From NCBI GenBank assembly GCA_028583605.1, contig CM053329.1, positions 1,736,001 to 1,800,000 on the forward strand: a stretch of DNA of 64,000 nt. Direction: 5' to 3'. The notes under the pieces are model-generated. The model was not told where the DNA came from and ran no database searches. It saw only the letters and a program-made list of their open reading frames with translations. A program made the position numbers and the translations under genes. The DNA is from Dastarcus helophoroides (lineage: Eukaryota > Arthropoda > Insecta > Coleoptera > Bothrideridae). Below, one piece after another: positions 21,708 through 32,183 of this stretch. How positions within the stretch are numbered: position 1 is the first letter of the stretch; every line of letters starts with the position of its first letter.

Positions 21708-24028
21708 CTAGAACAAAAATATAACCATTAAAACTTCTCTTTTGTTAAAACGCCTTCGTTAATATAAATATACACCTCAAGCTTAATGCGGCAACGAGAG
21801 AAAATAGTTGGTGTGGGCACCTTTTTCCCTCCTACATGGAAATCTATAAATGTTACGCCTTAGCACAAAATAAAGTATTGTATAGGAGGAATTGGGACGC
21901 AGTATATTGCAAATACTTCCTTTTATGTAAAAGATCCTCTTATTCAGCCAATTTCAGTACGGGTTGCGAATTCTAAATTTGGTGCCATAAATAGGAAAAA
22001 TAAGGAAGATATCGATTACTATACCGTAGTTGCGTGCATGGAACAAAAACATTTTATCAAAATATGTTTTATTCATTTTAATAATAAAGAGAAAGGTCAT
22101 TTACTAAGTATTTAATAAAACTAGGAGGCACAGTTATGTGAACACACACATTTTCATCTATCATAGCAATTTTATTTTAAATACGAAGTTGCATCGAATT
22201 TGTATTGAAACAGTACTAGAAGCACCTTCCTATTGCCCTTTTCACAACTTCATGTCCCGTATTGTGTGTAAGAACAGGACTTGTACTGTTCTTATTTCAG
22301 CATATGGCGTTTTGGTGTAATGTATGATCAGGCTTAGCTGTTCTAATCGTATTTCATGCTGCAAAGAAATTAACCAGAAGATGTAATCCTATATACTTTT
22401 CCGAAAGATATGAGAAAATGAAAATTTCAGAAGAAGCCATTTTCTAAAACTATCACATCATGTAGAGATATATTTACTTCATTTTAAGAATTGTTGCTTA
22501 GAATTTATGAAAAAAAACTTGTAGAAAAATTTTGAATAAAATAAATAAAAGTCTTACAATTTTGAAATACATGCAGTTTAGGTATGGTACATCATTTCAA
22601 GGTTATGTTAAATTCTTAGACTTTATTGATGGAGTTAAAACATCTACTTTCAAGTTATATTAAAACAAAACAAAGTCCGTACATTTCCACCTTTAAACCT
22701 TTTCCACTTTTAAACCTAGCACCAATTATTAAGAACAAGTTGAATGATATAAAGCATATAATAAAATAATACCGTTTACATACATAGAGGGAGAACAGTA
22801 AGAGTTTTACTATCACATAATATCTTGACCAACCATTAATTTGGAGAATGAAGTTAGTAAATATTATTTTTGAGGAACTTGTATAATACTGACCTCTTAT
22901 ATCTTCTTCTTTTGATAACTTGGGTTTTTAAGTAGGTCCTCGTTACATAAAACATACGCAAAATTCAGAACTGTACGACCTTCTGTTATGTAAAATGTTC
23001 TTGGCCGCTGGAATATAAGCAGTTGGTATATCCATCGTTTTCTTTCCGTGGTATACTCAAGAGGTCAAATCTTATGTTAAATTTGTAACTGAAATTTCAC
23101 AAAATGCTCGGGAATTTTGTCGAACTTGCTGAGTGCAGCAGCAACCTTAATCTTTAACATGAGAATGCGATTTAATCAATAGCGTATTAAGGTGATCTGA
23201 TTATGGTGTGTGGGTGGTTGCATCTCGTATAGAAGTCACCTTACGGTGGTAAGTTCTGATTTAGTTAATTAATAATACAAATTACTACTGTTAAGTTCAT
23301 TTAATACTGTTTGGTAACAATTATTTTTTTTTTAACTTTGACTACTATTTTAAGGGTGCGTAAAGAGCAAAAATTATTATTTACTTGTTTTTAAATATTC
23401 CAGCAATAACCTTCTGTAAGAATAATAACTAAAATTAAAAAAAATGCTTATTTTTGCCGACTTCATCTCTATTTTAAGAGAATAGGACAGATAATGACCA
23501 TTACTTTTTAAAAGAATCAACCTATTAACAGAGTTATAATAAATATAGAAACAACTGTAATCCTAATTTTATATATACCGCAGAATAAAAGAGATGGTGC
23601 CAGTAGAAAACTTGACGTTAGGTATGCAATTTGCAAAACCTTTCGACTTTGTAATTATTGCTACATAATCAAATTTACTAGTTTGAATCTTTGCAGTGTG
23701 TTCACCATATAAGGAGCCATAATTTAAGAATATACCTTTTGTATGAAAATAAGGTAGTCTTAAGTCAATTTACTTTTTATTTTATTTTCTATTATAATTT
23801 AATATTTATTGCGTTTCTGACCTTAAATATTTATGAATACCCAAATATATTTTTGAGCAACTAGGAATATGTGCCAGTTTTTTGCTTAAAACATACAGGG
23901 CGTTGTGGGCTTTTGTCACTCGTTATTATTTTCTCCATTTTTTTTACCAATTAAAGTTTTCAGATATAATTTCAGTTAAAATGCGTTATTTACCTTTTCA
24001 TCAAAAAGGATATACGATTGTATTTTTA
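21708..24028. other. AT-rich, probably intronic DNA
   Basis: No gene is recognised. A plus-strand GGTG/GTAAGT at about 23247 resembles a splice donor, but no acceptor fits an open frame before it. Confidence 0.4.
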
Positions 24029-24036
24029 ATTTCAAT
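24029..24036. repeat. 8-bp target site duplication, left
   Basis: ATTTCAAT directly precedes the hAT end CAATGGCGGCTGGT. The identical 8 bases follow the other end at 26051-26058. Confidence 0.9.
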
Positions 24037-24605
24037 CAATGGCGGCTGGTCTTAAAGAGCTCAAGAGCGCGTGCTCCTCGTGAAATGAGCGATCTATACT
24101 TTTCTGTTTAATGTAAAATACTTGGATTTATCACATTTTTAAACACAAAATAATAATATTCTAATTAACTAATAATACCTGTGAGTGACTTGGAATAAAG
24201 TACGCAAACGTTTTATTCCATTATCTATCTTTCTAATATATAAAATTCTCCGTCGTGGTGTTTGTAACCAAACTCCTCCGAAACGGCTAGACCGATTTTG
24301 ATGAAATTTTGTGTGCTTATCGGGTAGGTCTGAGAATCGGCCAACATTTATTTTTCATACTTCTAAATGTTAAGGGTGGTCCACCCCAAATTTTTTTTTT
24401 TGACAAAATTTTTTGTTTTTATTTGTTCATGATTCAGCATTAAAAAATACATTTAATTCCAAATTTTCACCCTTATACGATCAACGCCTGATTTTTAATT
24501 TTGTGGAAATAGTTTTAAATTAAAAAAAAAATTTTACGTGTTTATTAAATATACGTGTTTTTTAATTGTGAAAGGTAAGTTAAATAATAACAATAATAAA
24601 AATAA

Positions 24606-24665
24606 TCGATGGTAGGTTCTGCGCCTACCATGGTTTTAACAGGTAACGGGGAATCAGGGTTCGAT
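24606..24665 (+). rRNA. 18S rRNA-like fragment inside the Helitron (not a functional gene)
   Basis: TCGATGGTAGGTTCTGCGCC, TACCATGGTTTTAAC and GGTAACGGGGAATCAGGGTT followed by CGAT match, to my knowledge, the strongly conserved 5' domain of eukaryotic 18S rRNA, where CCTACCATGG is followed by ACGGGTAACGGGGAATCAGGGTTCGATTCC. Agreement stops at CGAT; the usual TCCGGAGAGG does not follow. About 60 bp is retained with a few changes. It is best read as a piece captured by the Helitron. The match was made from memory, not by alignment. Confidence 0.8.
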
Positions 24666-25180
24666 ACTCACACCTATCAATGTACGTTTAATATTCACGT
24701 TAGAAAAGTGAAAGGTGCGCACAATAGGTTGCGCGCGAAAACGTAACGAGGTCATCCGATCACTACATTTTACTCCCCATATTTTTTTCATACCTGGGGC
24801 CTTATATGAAAATCGATTCTTAAGGAGTAAACTCCATTTAACAAAACAGTATGTGCTTTTTTTTAATTTGTTATTTTTTCATTATTTATAACTTCAAAAT
24901 ATATGAACTATTTTCGATGTATAGATAGCTATCAATAATTGTAATTTAATATATATTTGTTACTTTAATGAAGAATAATTTATTAACTTAAATAAAGTAT
25001 ACTTTAATTGTCTACAATGCATCATTCCTCTTTCAATTATAATTACATCCCACACACTTACAAGATAGTGTTAGTTATTTTTCAAAATATTTCCTAAAAA
25101 AAATATTTCCTAAAAAAATATTTCCTAGAAATAACGCACAATTCTAAATTTTCACCCTTATATGATCAACTCCTGATTTT

Positions 25181-25198
25181 GGCAAAACAACGTTTGCC
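25181..25198 (+). repeat. Helitron 3' terminal hairpin
   Basis: GGCAAA and TTTGCC form a 6-bp stem with loop ACAACG, ending 11 bases before the terminal CTAG. This is the standard Helitron end signal. Confidence 0.9.
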
Positions 25199-26050
25199 GG
25201 GTCTGCTAGTATTATATATTATCAGGAAATTGAAATACGTTGGTGCGCGCAGAATTATGCACCTAGCGTGGCTGCCGTGAGATGTCCATCAACGGTTTCC
25301 ACAGGATATGGTGAAATAAACTCCAGAACACCACGTTAAAGCTAGCCCAGGGTACGCCGCTCCCCGCTCCGCTCATGCGCTATTTATTGCCAAATGAGTC
25401 AGTGTTTTAAGTGTAAAGTGTGCTAAATGCGTAGGTGCTGGCTAATCTGATTGCGATTGCTTATTGTACCGCTGCCTAACTGCCAATAGTACCGCTATTC
25501 ACAAAGAAATAGCAATACCCATTCTATTTATTTTCTTATTTAAACAATTTTGATGAGAAAGTAATGAACACTTTATTTCTTTAAAAGATCGTAGAGCGAA
25601 TTTTGTTAAAAAAAATATTTTTTTTTGTGTTTTTGTAGAGTTTAATTAGAACTTTGTAATAAGATACATTCTATCTTCAAATGCAGTTTTTATGAAAACC
25701 TGATATAATTTTATTCCTATGAAAGCAAAGAATTTTAATTAAGTAACCTAGAGCCGTAACGAGGTGCAATCGTACAGAGTACTTTAAAGAGGCTCAGAAA
25801 TGTCGATAATGTTTTTTTTTTGTACTCGTTGAAAATAATTTAAAGATGATAACCCGAAAATATTTTGGAGGTTATAAGATGTTAATTAAATTTAATTCGT
25901 AAAGATACTATTAAATATCTCACCTTTTGTATCACTTTTGTATCTATTAAATTTAATACCTTGCTATGCCACTGGGAGTCACCTAAACTCTTAACTATTA
26001 ATATTTTTGCACCTGCGCACCCCCTGTCAAAAAGTCACCAGCCGCCACTG

Positions 26051-26058
26051 ATTTCAAT
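26051..26058. repeat. 8-bp target site duplication, right
   Basis: ATTTCAAT follows the hAT end CCAGCCGCCACTG and is identical to the left copy. Confidence 0.9.
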
Positions 26059-27065
26059 ACCCCTTAAAAACTTATCGGGACTTAATTCAATTAATATAAA
26101 TTAGAATCACAAAAAAGCAACTGTTTTTTTTTCTAACAATTTTGTTCTATACGTTTATAGACTCAATAAAGAGAAGATGGAAAGATGGAGAGATTAGAGA
26201 ATACGTTCGCCAATTCCATTTTTTTTCTAACAAATATGACCAAAGCCTAAGAAAACTTTATAGTTTAAATTTAGGTCACCTAAAGGATTAGTGAAACGAT
26301 AATTAAAATATATGGTCGTCCAGGTAACAGTAAATATTAATACTCTGCTTTACGAAAGACACCAGTGTGAAAACTCCGACCTGTTATTTTCCGCTTCACT
26401 TATAATTAAATCTCAAAAAGGCACGAAGAGGTTTTATGGATGTGAAGGCTTTATTTAACCTTTATGTGTTGTAAAACCGCATGAGCTTTTAGTCGACGAG
26501 ATCATAAATTTCTGGAAGAGTTAAGACATGAAAATATAATACTATACGTTTAGTGAAAGCAATATATGTAAATTAATGTTAAAGACTGTTTAGGATTTCG
26601 AGTAATTGATGCGACGATTTGATCAATACTAATTTTATTAAAAGTAAAAACTTAAAAACTATGACAAATGAAAATGTGATGTTAAACAAGTTTTAAATAA
26701 TTAATGTAAAATAATAGAGCATGCATATGTGTACAAAATGCATCAGTTGGCGGTCACTTGTTCAACCGTCCATCGTCAAATCTGTTGAGCCTTGCAACAA
26801 TTTTTATAAACCTGATTAATGAGAATTTATTAAATTTTAAACAATTACATGAAGACATCAAAACAAGTTAAGAAATTTGGAAAACAATTAAGTGTGTCAG
26901 GTTGAATGACACCTTACACCTTAAATGATTTAAAATCTGTTTAATAGAAGATTAAACAAAGACTCTCGCGCAATCGTTGCCTATTTCAGTTAAATCTAGT
27001 TATGCTTGACAGCTGACAATTTTGTCATTAAACTATTTTTATGTTGATATTGGAATCCTTTAAAG

Positions 27066-27067
<2 letters not shown>
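26059..27067. other. AT-rich, probably intronic DNA
   Basis: No gene or bounded element is recognised. AGCTGACAATTTTGTC near 27011 also occurs near 12112. Confidence 0.4.

Positions 27068-27116
<49 letters not shown>
27068..27116. repeat. (AT)n microsatellite, about 24 units
   Basis: Uninterrupted AT dinucleotides span this interval, between GCAA and GTCA. Confidence 0.97.
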
Positions 27117-27119
<3 letters not shown>

Positions 27120-27527
27120 ATTTTAAAATATTTTAACTTTGATATGTTTTATGATTTTTGGGCACCGGTACATTATGAAACTAATTTTAAAATGTATACA
27201 TCCAATGGGTCCCTACCCACCCCCAAAAGAAACCTTTTTTAAATCTATTAATGTAGCCACAAAATTGTAGTAAAGTATCTACGAAAATAATGTTCCGTGT
27301 ATCCGCCTGAATTTGAGAAATTTTAGAAATTTTGCAAAAATTTGCCTACAGCGTTTTTAATTCCAATCTCCAAAGAAAGACGAGTGACCTTCAAAATTTT
27401 CTAAGACTGCAGGCAACATATTTTCTGTACAATAACATGTAAGTTTCGTTTATCACGAACGATATTGGCGTTTTTCAATTTATTATGCGGTATTTTCATC
27501 AAATGCTTCTATGTCATTCAAGTGGTT

Positions 27528-27645
27528 ATATGACATAAGGTCGCGGACAATTCGATGCGCGACAAAAGAAGGCAAACATTTGCTAGCATAAAAAAGACGT
27601 CATGACAAATGGTGGCGGAGCAAATTGGACGCACGACATAAGGTT
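27528..27645 (+). repeat. Two copies of a GC-rich motif with an inverted partner at 31.1 kb
   Basis: GACATAAGGTCGCGGACAAT and TCGATGCGCGAC at about 27530 are followed by GCGGAGCAAATTGGACGCAC and GACATAAGGTTACATGTA at about 27613. A related unit in reverse complement lies at 31085-31120 (AATTCGACGCACGTCATAAG). The inverted placement around the 28.2-30.9 kb block suggests element ends. Confidence 0.6.
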
Positions 27646-28164
27646 ACATGTATTTAAAACGTCAATAATAAGTGATAAGCAATATTGACTTGTGAATTAC
27701 GGTTATTTTGAATATTTACGTTAACCTAAATTATTTAATTTTAATTTTTTTAATTATTTTTTTGTTTTGTTTTTCTAGTTTTTAAATCATTTTAATTAAG
27801 GTATCAGTCAAAGAGTTTTCCATGCCATTATGAGTTAATTATTTGGAAAATTAATAAATGAAGAAAAAAAAATATGGCGACGTAGGATCCAATATATTAT
27901 TCTGCAATAGTGGTTATGATTTTTTATTTAATTATTAATAAATAAAAATATGAAGAAAATCGTTAAATTAGTAAAGCTGTTGATAAGTTAAAAATAAAAT
28001 TATAAATAATATTTTACGTGTTCTGCGATTAAACGGGTTAAAATTCTGGCAAAGCGAAAAAATTGTTATCAACATTAAAACAAAACAACTTAAATTAACG
28101 TATGTAAATATTTAAAGTTACCACCATTCACATGTTTAAATTTAAATGATGTAACATCCAATGA

Positions 28165-30430
28165 TGTTTTATCTTGGCTGTACAGCCCTGGGTATAAGGA
28201 ATAAAAAAATGGACATCTTAATAAACTACTTAAATAAAGAAAATTTATTCTGCTTGAACACCTTCTTTAAGAAACCTAAACAAAGGAAGTGGACTTGGAA
28301 AGGTCCTGATGGCAAAACAAAAAGGACTTCATACTACCATGTAACAGAAAAATTTGCAGAAGCATCTCAGTACTAAATCAGTTTGATACAAAACAGCGTT
28401 CACAGATTGGTAAGAGCATCTCTTATCTGCAACTTCAAAATCGAAAGAAACAAACTTATTCACGCAGACAACTTTCCATGTCGAAGAACTCAAATAAAGA
28501 AAAATGGATTATCAAAAAGAATTAGAAAAGAAATTAGAACCAACCGACAATTTAGATAAAATGAACAATAAAAATACTACCGACATCCGTGTCACGCTTA
28601 AGAAGACTTGTATTAAATCAAGGAACAGAAAAGATTCCAAAATAAAATTAGAGACAATGCAACTTATGAAACAGAGAAAAAACTTACAGAGAATCACCAG
28701 AATATCAAGAACCAAATAAAAAAATTCACAGAGAATTGAGAAAGTACATTGGAAGGTATAACACCAAAATAGTCAAAAAGGCAATAAAAAATAATGGAAA
28801 TATGAGGGTCTTAAAATCGAGACTATCCTCGGGCAAACACAGATTTACCAAAATGAAAGATCAATAGGAAATCATAATTTCAAATAATAGAAATATTGCT
28901 GAACACATCAAAGACTTCTACATCTGTCTCTATACCTCTATTAGATCTGACCCAAGAGTTACGAATATGGTCATTCGTAACGTGGATTCTAAAGATGTTT
29001 CAGAAATATGAAAACAGGAGAAGACAAAATTACATGTGAAATGTTAAAAATGGGAGAAACAATCATTGAAAAATCACCACAAATTTACTGAAATAAGTGT
29101 TTACAAGAAGGCAAAGTTCCCGACCCGTAGAAAAACTCGGAGGTAATTTTACTTTTTAAAATAGGAGAAAATGAAAATATAGAAAACTATTGACCTACTA
29201 GCCTTCTGTCTCATCTATATAAACTCCTGACCAAAATTGTCACCAACTGACTAACCAATAAATTGGACGCATATCAACCAACAGAACAAGAGGGATTTCG
29301 CAAGGGGTTTAGCACCATTGACTACCTACAAACCATTAGAACACTAATAGAAAAAACAACCGAATACAATATACCCCTAGACTTGGCATTTATAGATTTT
29401 TGTAAGGCTTTCAACGCTATCTAAACATAGGCTTTCATACAGGTAATGGATGACTCCAGATAGATTCTCGATACAAAAATCTATTAAAAAATATATATAA
29501 CAATGCCACTTTTTCAGTCAAAATCAAGGACTCTGAAAACAGATAAAATTAAAATAAATAAGTGAATACGTCAAGGCGATACCATATCTCCAAATCTATC
29601 TACTCTGGTGCTAGAGAACGTCAGTGGAAAACTAAAGGCATAAATACCAAGGGATCCATTTAAATCATCTCCGATTCGGCGAGGACATCGTTCTGATAAG
29701 TAGTAATATACCGGAACTGAGAGACATACTGAAAGAACTCAGTGATGCTTCTAAAAATCTAGGCTTAAAAAGGAACATCTCAAAGACCAAAATGATAAAC
29801 AGCACTGAAGAAGACACACATAGACAAAAAGAAATTAGAAAGAGTAGAAGCGTATATATATTTAGGACATACAAGAAAAATAGGTAATGAAAATCAGACA
29901 GCGGAAATAAGACAAAGAATAAGACTAACTTGGGCGGCTTTAGGAAAAATAAAATATGTACTAAGAAATAAGGACATCTCTAGCAATCTTAAAAGAAAAG
30001 TTTGACGCCTTTGCATTGCCAGTAGCGACCTATGGCCTAGAAACAATGGCATTGACGAAAAAGACCACGAACCAACAGAGTAATACAAAGAGCGATGGAG
30101 CGGGCGATGCTCAGTATCAGTCTGCGGGACAGGAAGAAAAATGAGGATATCCGACCAAGAACTAAAGTCGTAAATATAATAGAACGGATTGCAGAACTTA
30201 AATGGCTTTGGGTCGGATACGTGGCTCGACAAGATCAAAATAAATGGACGTCTAGAGTAACATATTGACGACCAAGACAAACCAAGCTTAGCGCAAGAAG
30301 ACCACAAAGAAGATGGCTTGATGATATTAGGACATCAGCAGGAAATAGGTAGTTTCAGTTAGCACAGGACAGATCAGTATGGAGAAGCATGGAAGAGGTC
30401 TACGTTCAGGAATGAACAGAAAACGACTGA
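28165..30430 (+). pseudogene. RTE-like LINE (endonuclease end, RT, C-terminus), decayed
   Basis: The plus strand starts inside an endonuclease: LGIRNKKMDILINYLNKENL, then CLNTFFKKPKQRKWTWKGPD. In shifting frames it continues into a reverse transcriptase: ITCEMLKMGETIIEK, LFKIGENENIENY, EGFRKGFSTIDYLQTIRTL, IPLDLAFIDFCKAF, VRQGDTISPNL. The catalytic FADD box reads FGED (29675-29686). The C-terminal part is recognisable as LPVATYGLETMALTK, LRDRKKNEDIR and RPRRWLDDI-like pieces to about 30430. The first part of the endonuclease is missing, as in a 5'-truncated insertion. Numerous stops and slips exclude activity. Residue style agrees with RTE-like endonuclease-reverse transcriptases frequent in insects. 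Confidence 0.85.
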
Positions 30431-30521
30431 GAAAGAAGTATAGCTCTTACTATTACAAATAGACCTAAGAAACCCTGTTTGGCAAAGGAAAGCTCTACCT
30501 AAATACAGAAAAATGTACTTC

Positions 30522-30945
30522 GAGTTTCGCCTCTGGTATGGTGGACATACTGAGTTACTGTGCTCTTCTGTCTAAATCTTCTTATCCTTTGTACCAATTT
30601 TCAATTCAAAAGAGTTTCGCCTCTGGTATGGTGAACATACTGAGTTACCGTGCTCTTCTGTCTAAATTTTCTTATCCTTTGTACCAATTTTCAATTCAGA
30701 AGAGTTTCGTCTCTGGTATGGTGGACATACTGAGTTACCGTGCTCTGATGTTTTGAAATTGGCCTTTTCTTTTTTGCATATTCCCTCATATTCCTCTTTT
30801 CACCTATTTTTCTCTCTTTGTTCCTGAAGAAGCCCCCTACGATGGTGGGCAAAACGTCGAACACTTTTAGTAGTTCTTTGACACGGTCCAATCCCGGAAG
30901 AAGTATATCCTGTACTGACTCTGGCCGTGGAAGCCTTCGTTATCA
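30522..30945 (-). mobile_element. Fold-back element with 90-bp tandem repeats, copy 2 (one arm)
   Basis: Three 90-bp units start at 30522, 30612 and 30702 (GAGTTTCGCCTCTGGTATGG), the last partial. The arm shared with 3997-4516 follows (CTACGATGGTGGGC, AGTAGTTCTTTGACACGGTC, CTGTACTGACTCTGGCCGTG) and ends at the TATCA near 30945. The second arm is missing: the left side joins directly to the tail region of the RTE-like LINE. Because 90 is a multiple of three, a 30-residue peptide repeats in frame; I regard this as incidental. Confidence 0.8.
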
Positions 30946-32157
30946 CTTCGTGTTCCATTTAAAAAAATAAATTTTATTTCGTATACTGTTTTAAAAACAC
31001 GCTTGATTTTTTTATATTATCTGAGTTTAAACCGGTATAATCTAAATAATATATATTATTTAGTTCTGGTAATAATATTTTAACTACATGCGACCTTATG
31101 ACGTGCGTCGAATTAGATGTCGCATGCCCTTACATGGCCACACATGGCACTGGTTAATAATTTTATTGTTTCGGTGGGTCTCCTAGGACACATTCACATG
31201 TTCAAATTGTTTAAGCCTTTTTATGTAATGGAGTGTTATATTTTGATCTGTAACAATAAAATAAAATTGATATTTTGTGGCTCGGGGACGAAGGCGTGAC
31301 TTTTATTTTCATCATCTGTGTATGTATGAAATGGGGTATTCCTATTTTTTCTTAATTGTCAATCTTCTTTATTGGTAACGGGGATCATGGTCTGATTTTT
31401 GGTGTATTTTATTCTGAATTTGCTACTGTAAGTTCTTTTGAGTAGTGCGGTAAGACAATTTATGCAGTTCTGTGGATTTACCATGTAAAAGTATGAGAGG
31501 TAGAAGATTAGTTTTTGTTATTTTAATTCATGTTTTTTTATTTTTTTTTTCGCTTCAACAATATGGTCGTCTATGCCAATCTCTCATAGACCGCAGTATT
31601 TGTCTTCGATTGAAAACGGCGACGTTTTTATTGTTGCTTATTTAAAATAATTTAATAAGTAAACCTATAGTTTTCCTCATCTATGACCCTTCTTTTATTT
31701 CGGTTACTGAGGTATAGTTTTCTCGGGTTAGACACTACAACTAGTTTTTTGATTTAGCTAGAATATCAACATCGAATTGAAGGAAATTTGTACTAATTTT
31801 TTCGTTTGTAAGCCACTGAGGCTTTAAATTATTTTTTAACAATTCGTTTTATCTATCGAACGGTAAAGTTTATGGTCACCATTAAATGGATTTTTTTTTG
31901 AAAATTGTATCAAAATATAGCAGCGATTACTATCATTACTATCAAACTTATTCAGATCAGTTTCTCCAAATTCGTGCCGTCTCTCATTTCTCCATTGCAC
32001 CTAATTAGCCTGAAATTTTCTAAGGTTGATTATTATATTATCAAAGTTAACATTATGAATAAATATAATTACAAAATTTTAGAAAGCTTTAACCCTTAAG
32101 CGCCCATTTCTAACAAAATAAATTTCAGAAACTCAAATAATAATTTAAATTAGTTAC
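30946..32157. other. AT-rich, probably intronic DNA
   Basis: Apart from the motif at 31085-31120 no gene or element is recognised. Short open frames here lack any supporting feature. Confidence 0.4.
31085..31120 (-). repeat. Inverted partner of the 27.5-kb GC-rich motif
   Basis: The reverse complement reads GCGACATCTAATTCGACGCA then CGTCATAAGGTCGCATGTAG, closely like the units at 27530 and 27613. Confidence 0.6.
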
Positions 32158-32183
32158 CTGTAAGGAGCTGTCGTTCGTTGGTT
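32158..32183 (-). CDS. Putative micro-exon of an unidentified host gene (26 bp)
   Basis: The minus strand has a branch-like CTAAT, the pyrimidine tract TGCTGTATTTGTTTCAG, 26 bases, and the donor CAG/GTAACT. Two bases complete a codon from an upstream exon; then PTNDSSLQ follows, ending exactly on a codon boundary. That is the phase the next putative exon (21665-21707) needs, and the chain PTNDSSLQ-DDSVRQLENLKQSI-G-KTLAMMKSQS stays open throughout. The gene and the upstream exon were not identified; a 13-bp candidate near 32770 was considered too weak. A 26-bp exon alone would be unconvincing; the support is the agreement between three sites. Confidence 0.5.

Larger units (their letters stand above)
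24228..25209 (+). mobile_element. Non-autonomous Helitron
   Basis: The 5' end reads TCTTTCTAATATATAAAATT, followed by the stretch CTCCTCCGAAACGGCTAGAC and GATTTTGATGAAATTTTGTG that is very common at Helitron 5' ends in insects. The 3' end has the hairpin GGCAAA-ACAACG-TTTGCC and finishes with GGGTCTGCTAG. The insertion lies between A (24227) and T (25210), the Helitron target. There is no Rep/helicase ORF, so mobilisation would have needed another copy. It carries a fragment resembling 18S rRNA (24606-24665) and a short tandem repeat of TATTTCCTAAAAAAA-like units near 25090-25130. It is nested in the hAT element and therefore younger than it. Confidence 0.92.
24037..26050. mobile_element. Non-autonomous hAT element interrupted by a Helitron
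   Basis: The left end is CAATGGCGGCTGGT and the right end, read inward, is CAGTGGCGGCTGGT: 13 of 14 bases agree. Both sides carry the identical 8-bp duplication ATTTCAAT. An 8-bp duplication with CA-starting inverted repeats of this kind is characteristic of hAT. The total is 2014 bp, but 982 bp of this is a Helitron (24228-25209), leaving a core of about 1.0 kb. No transposase motif was seen in the core. A GC-richer internal stretch lies at 25232-25510 with no recognised function. Confidence 0.9.

Noticed and set aside
27003..27050. AGCTGACAATTTTGTC shared with about 12112
   Set aside because: The match is short and its flanks do not align, so it is not enough to define a repeat.
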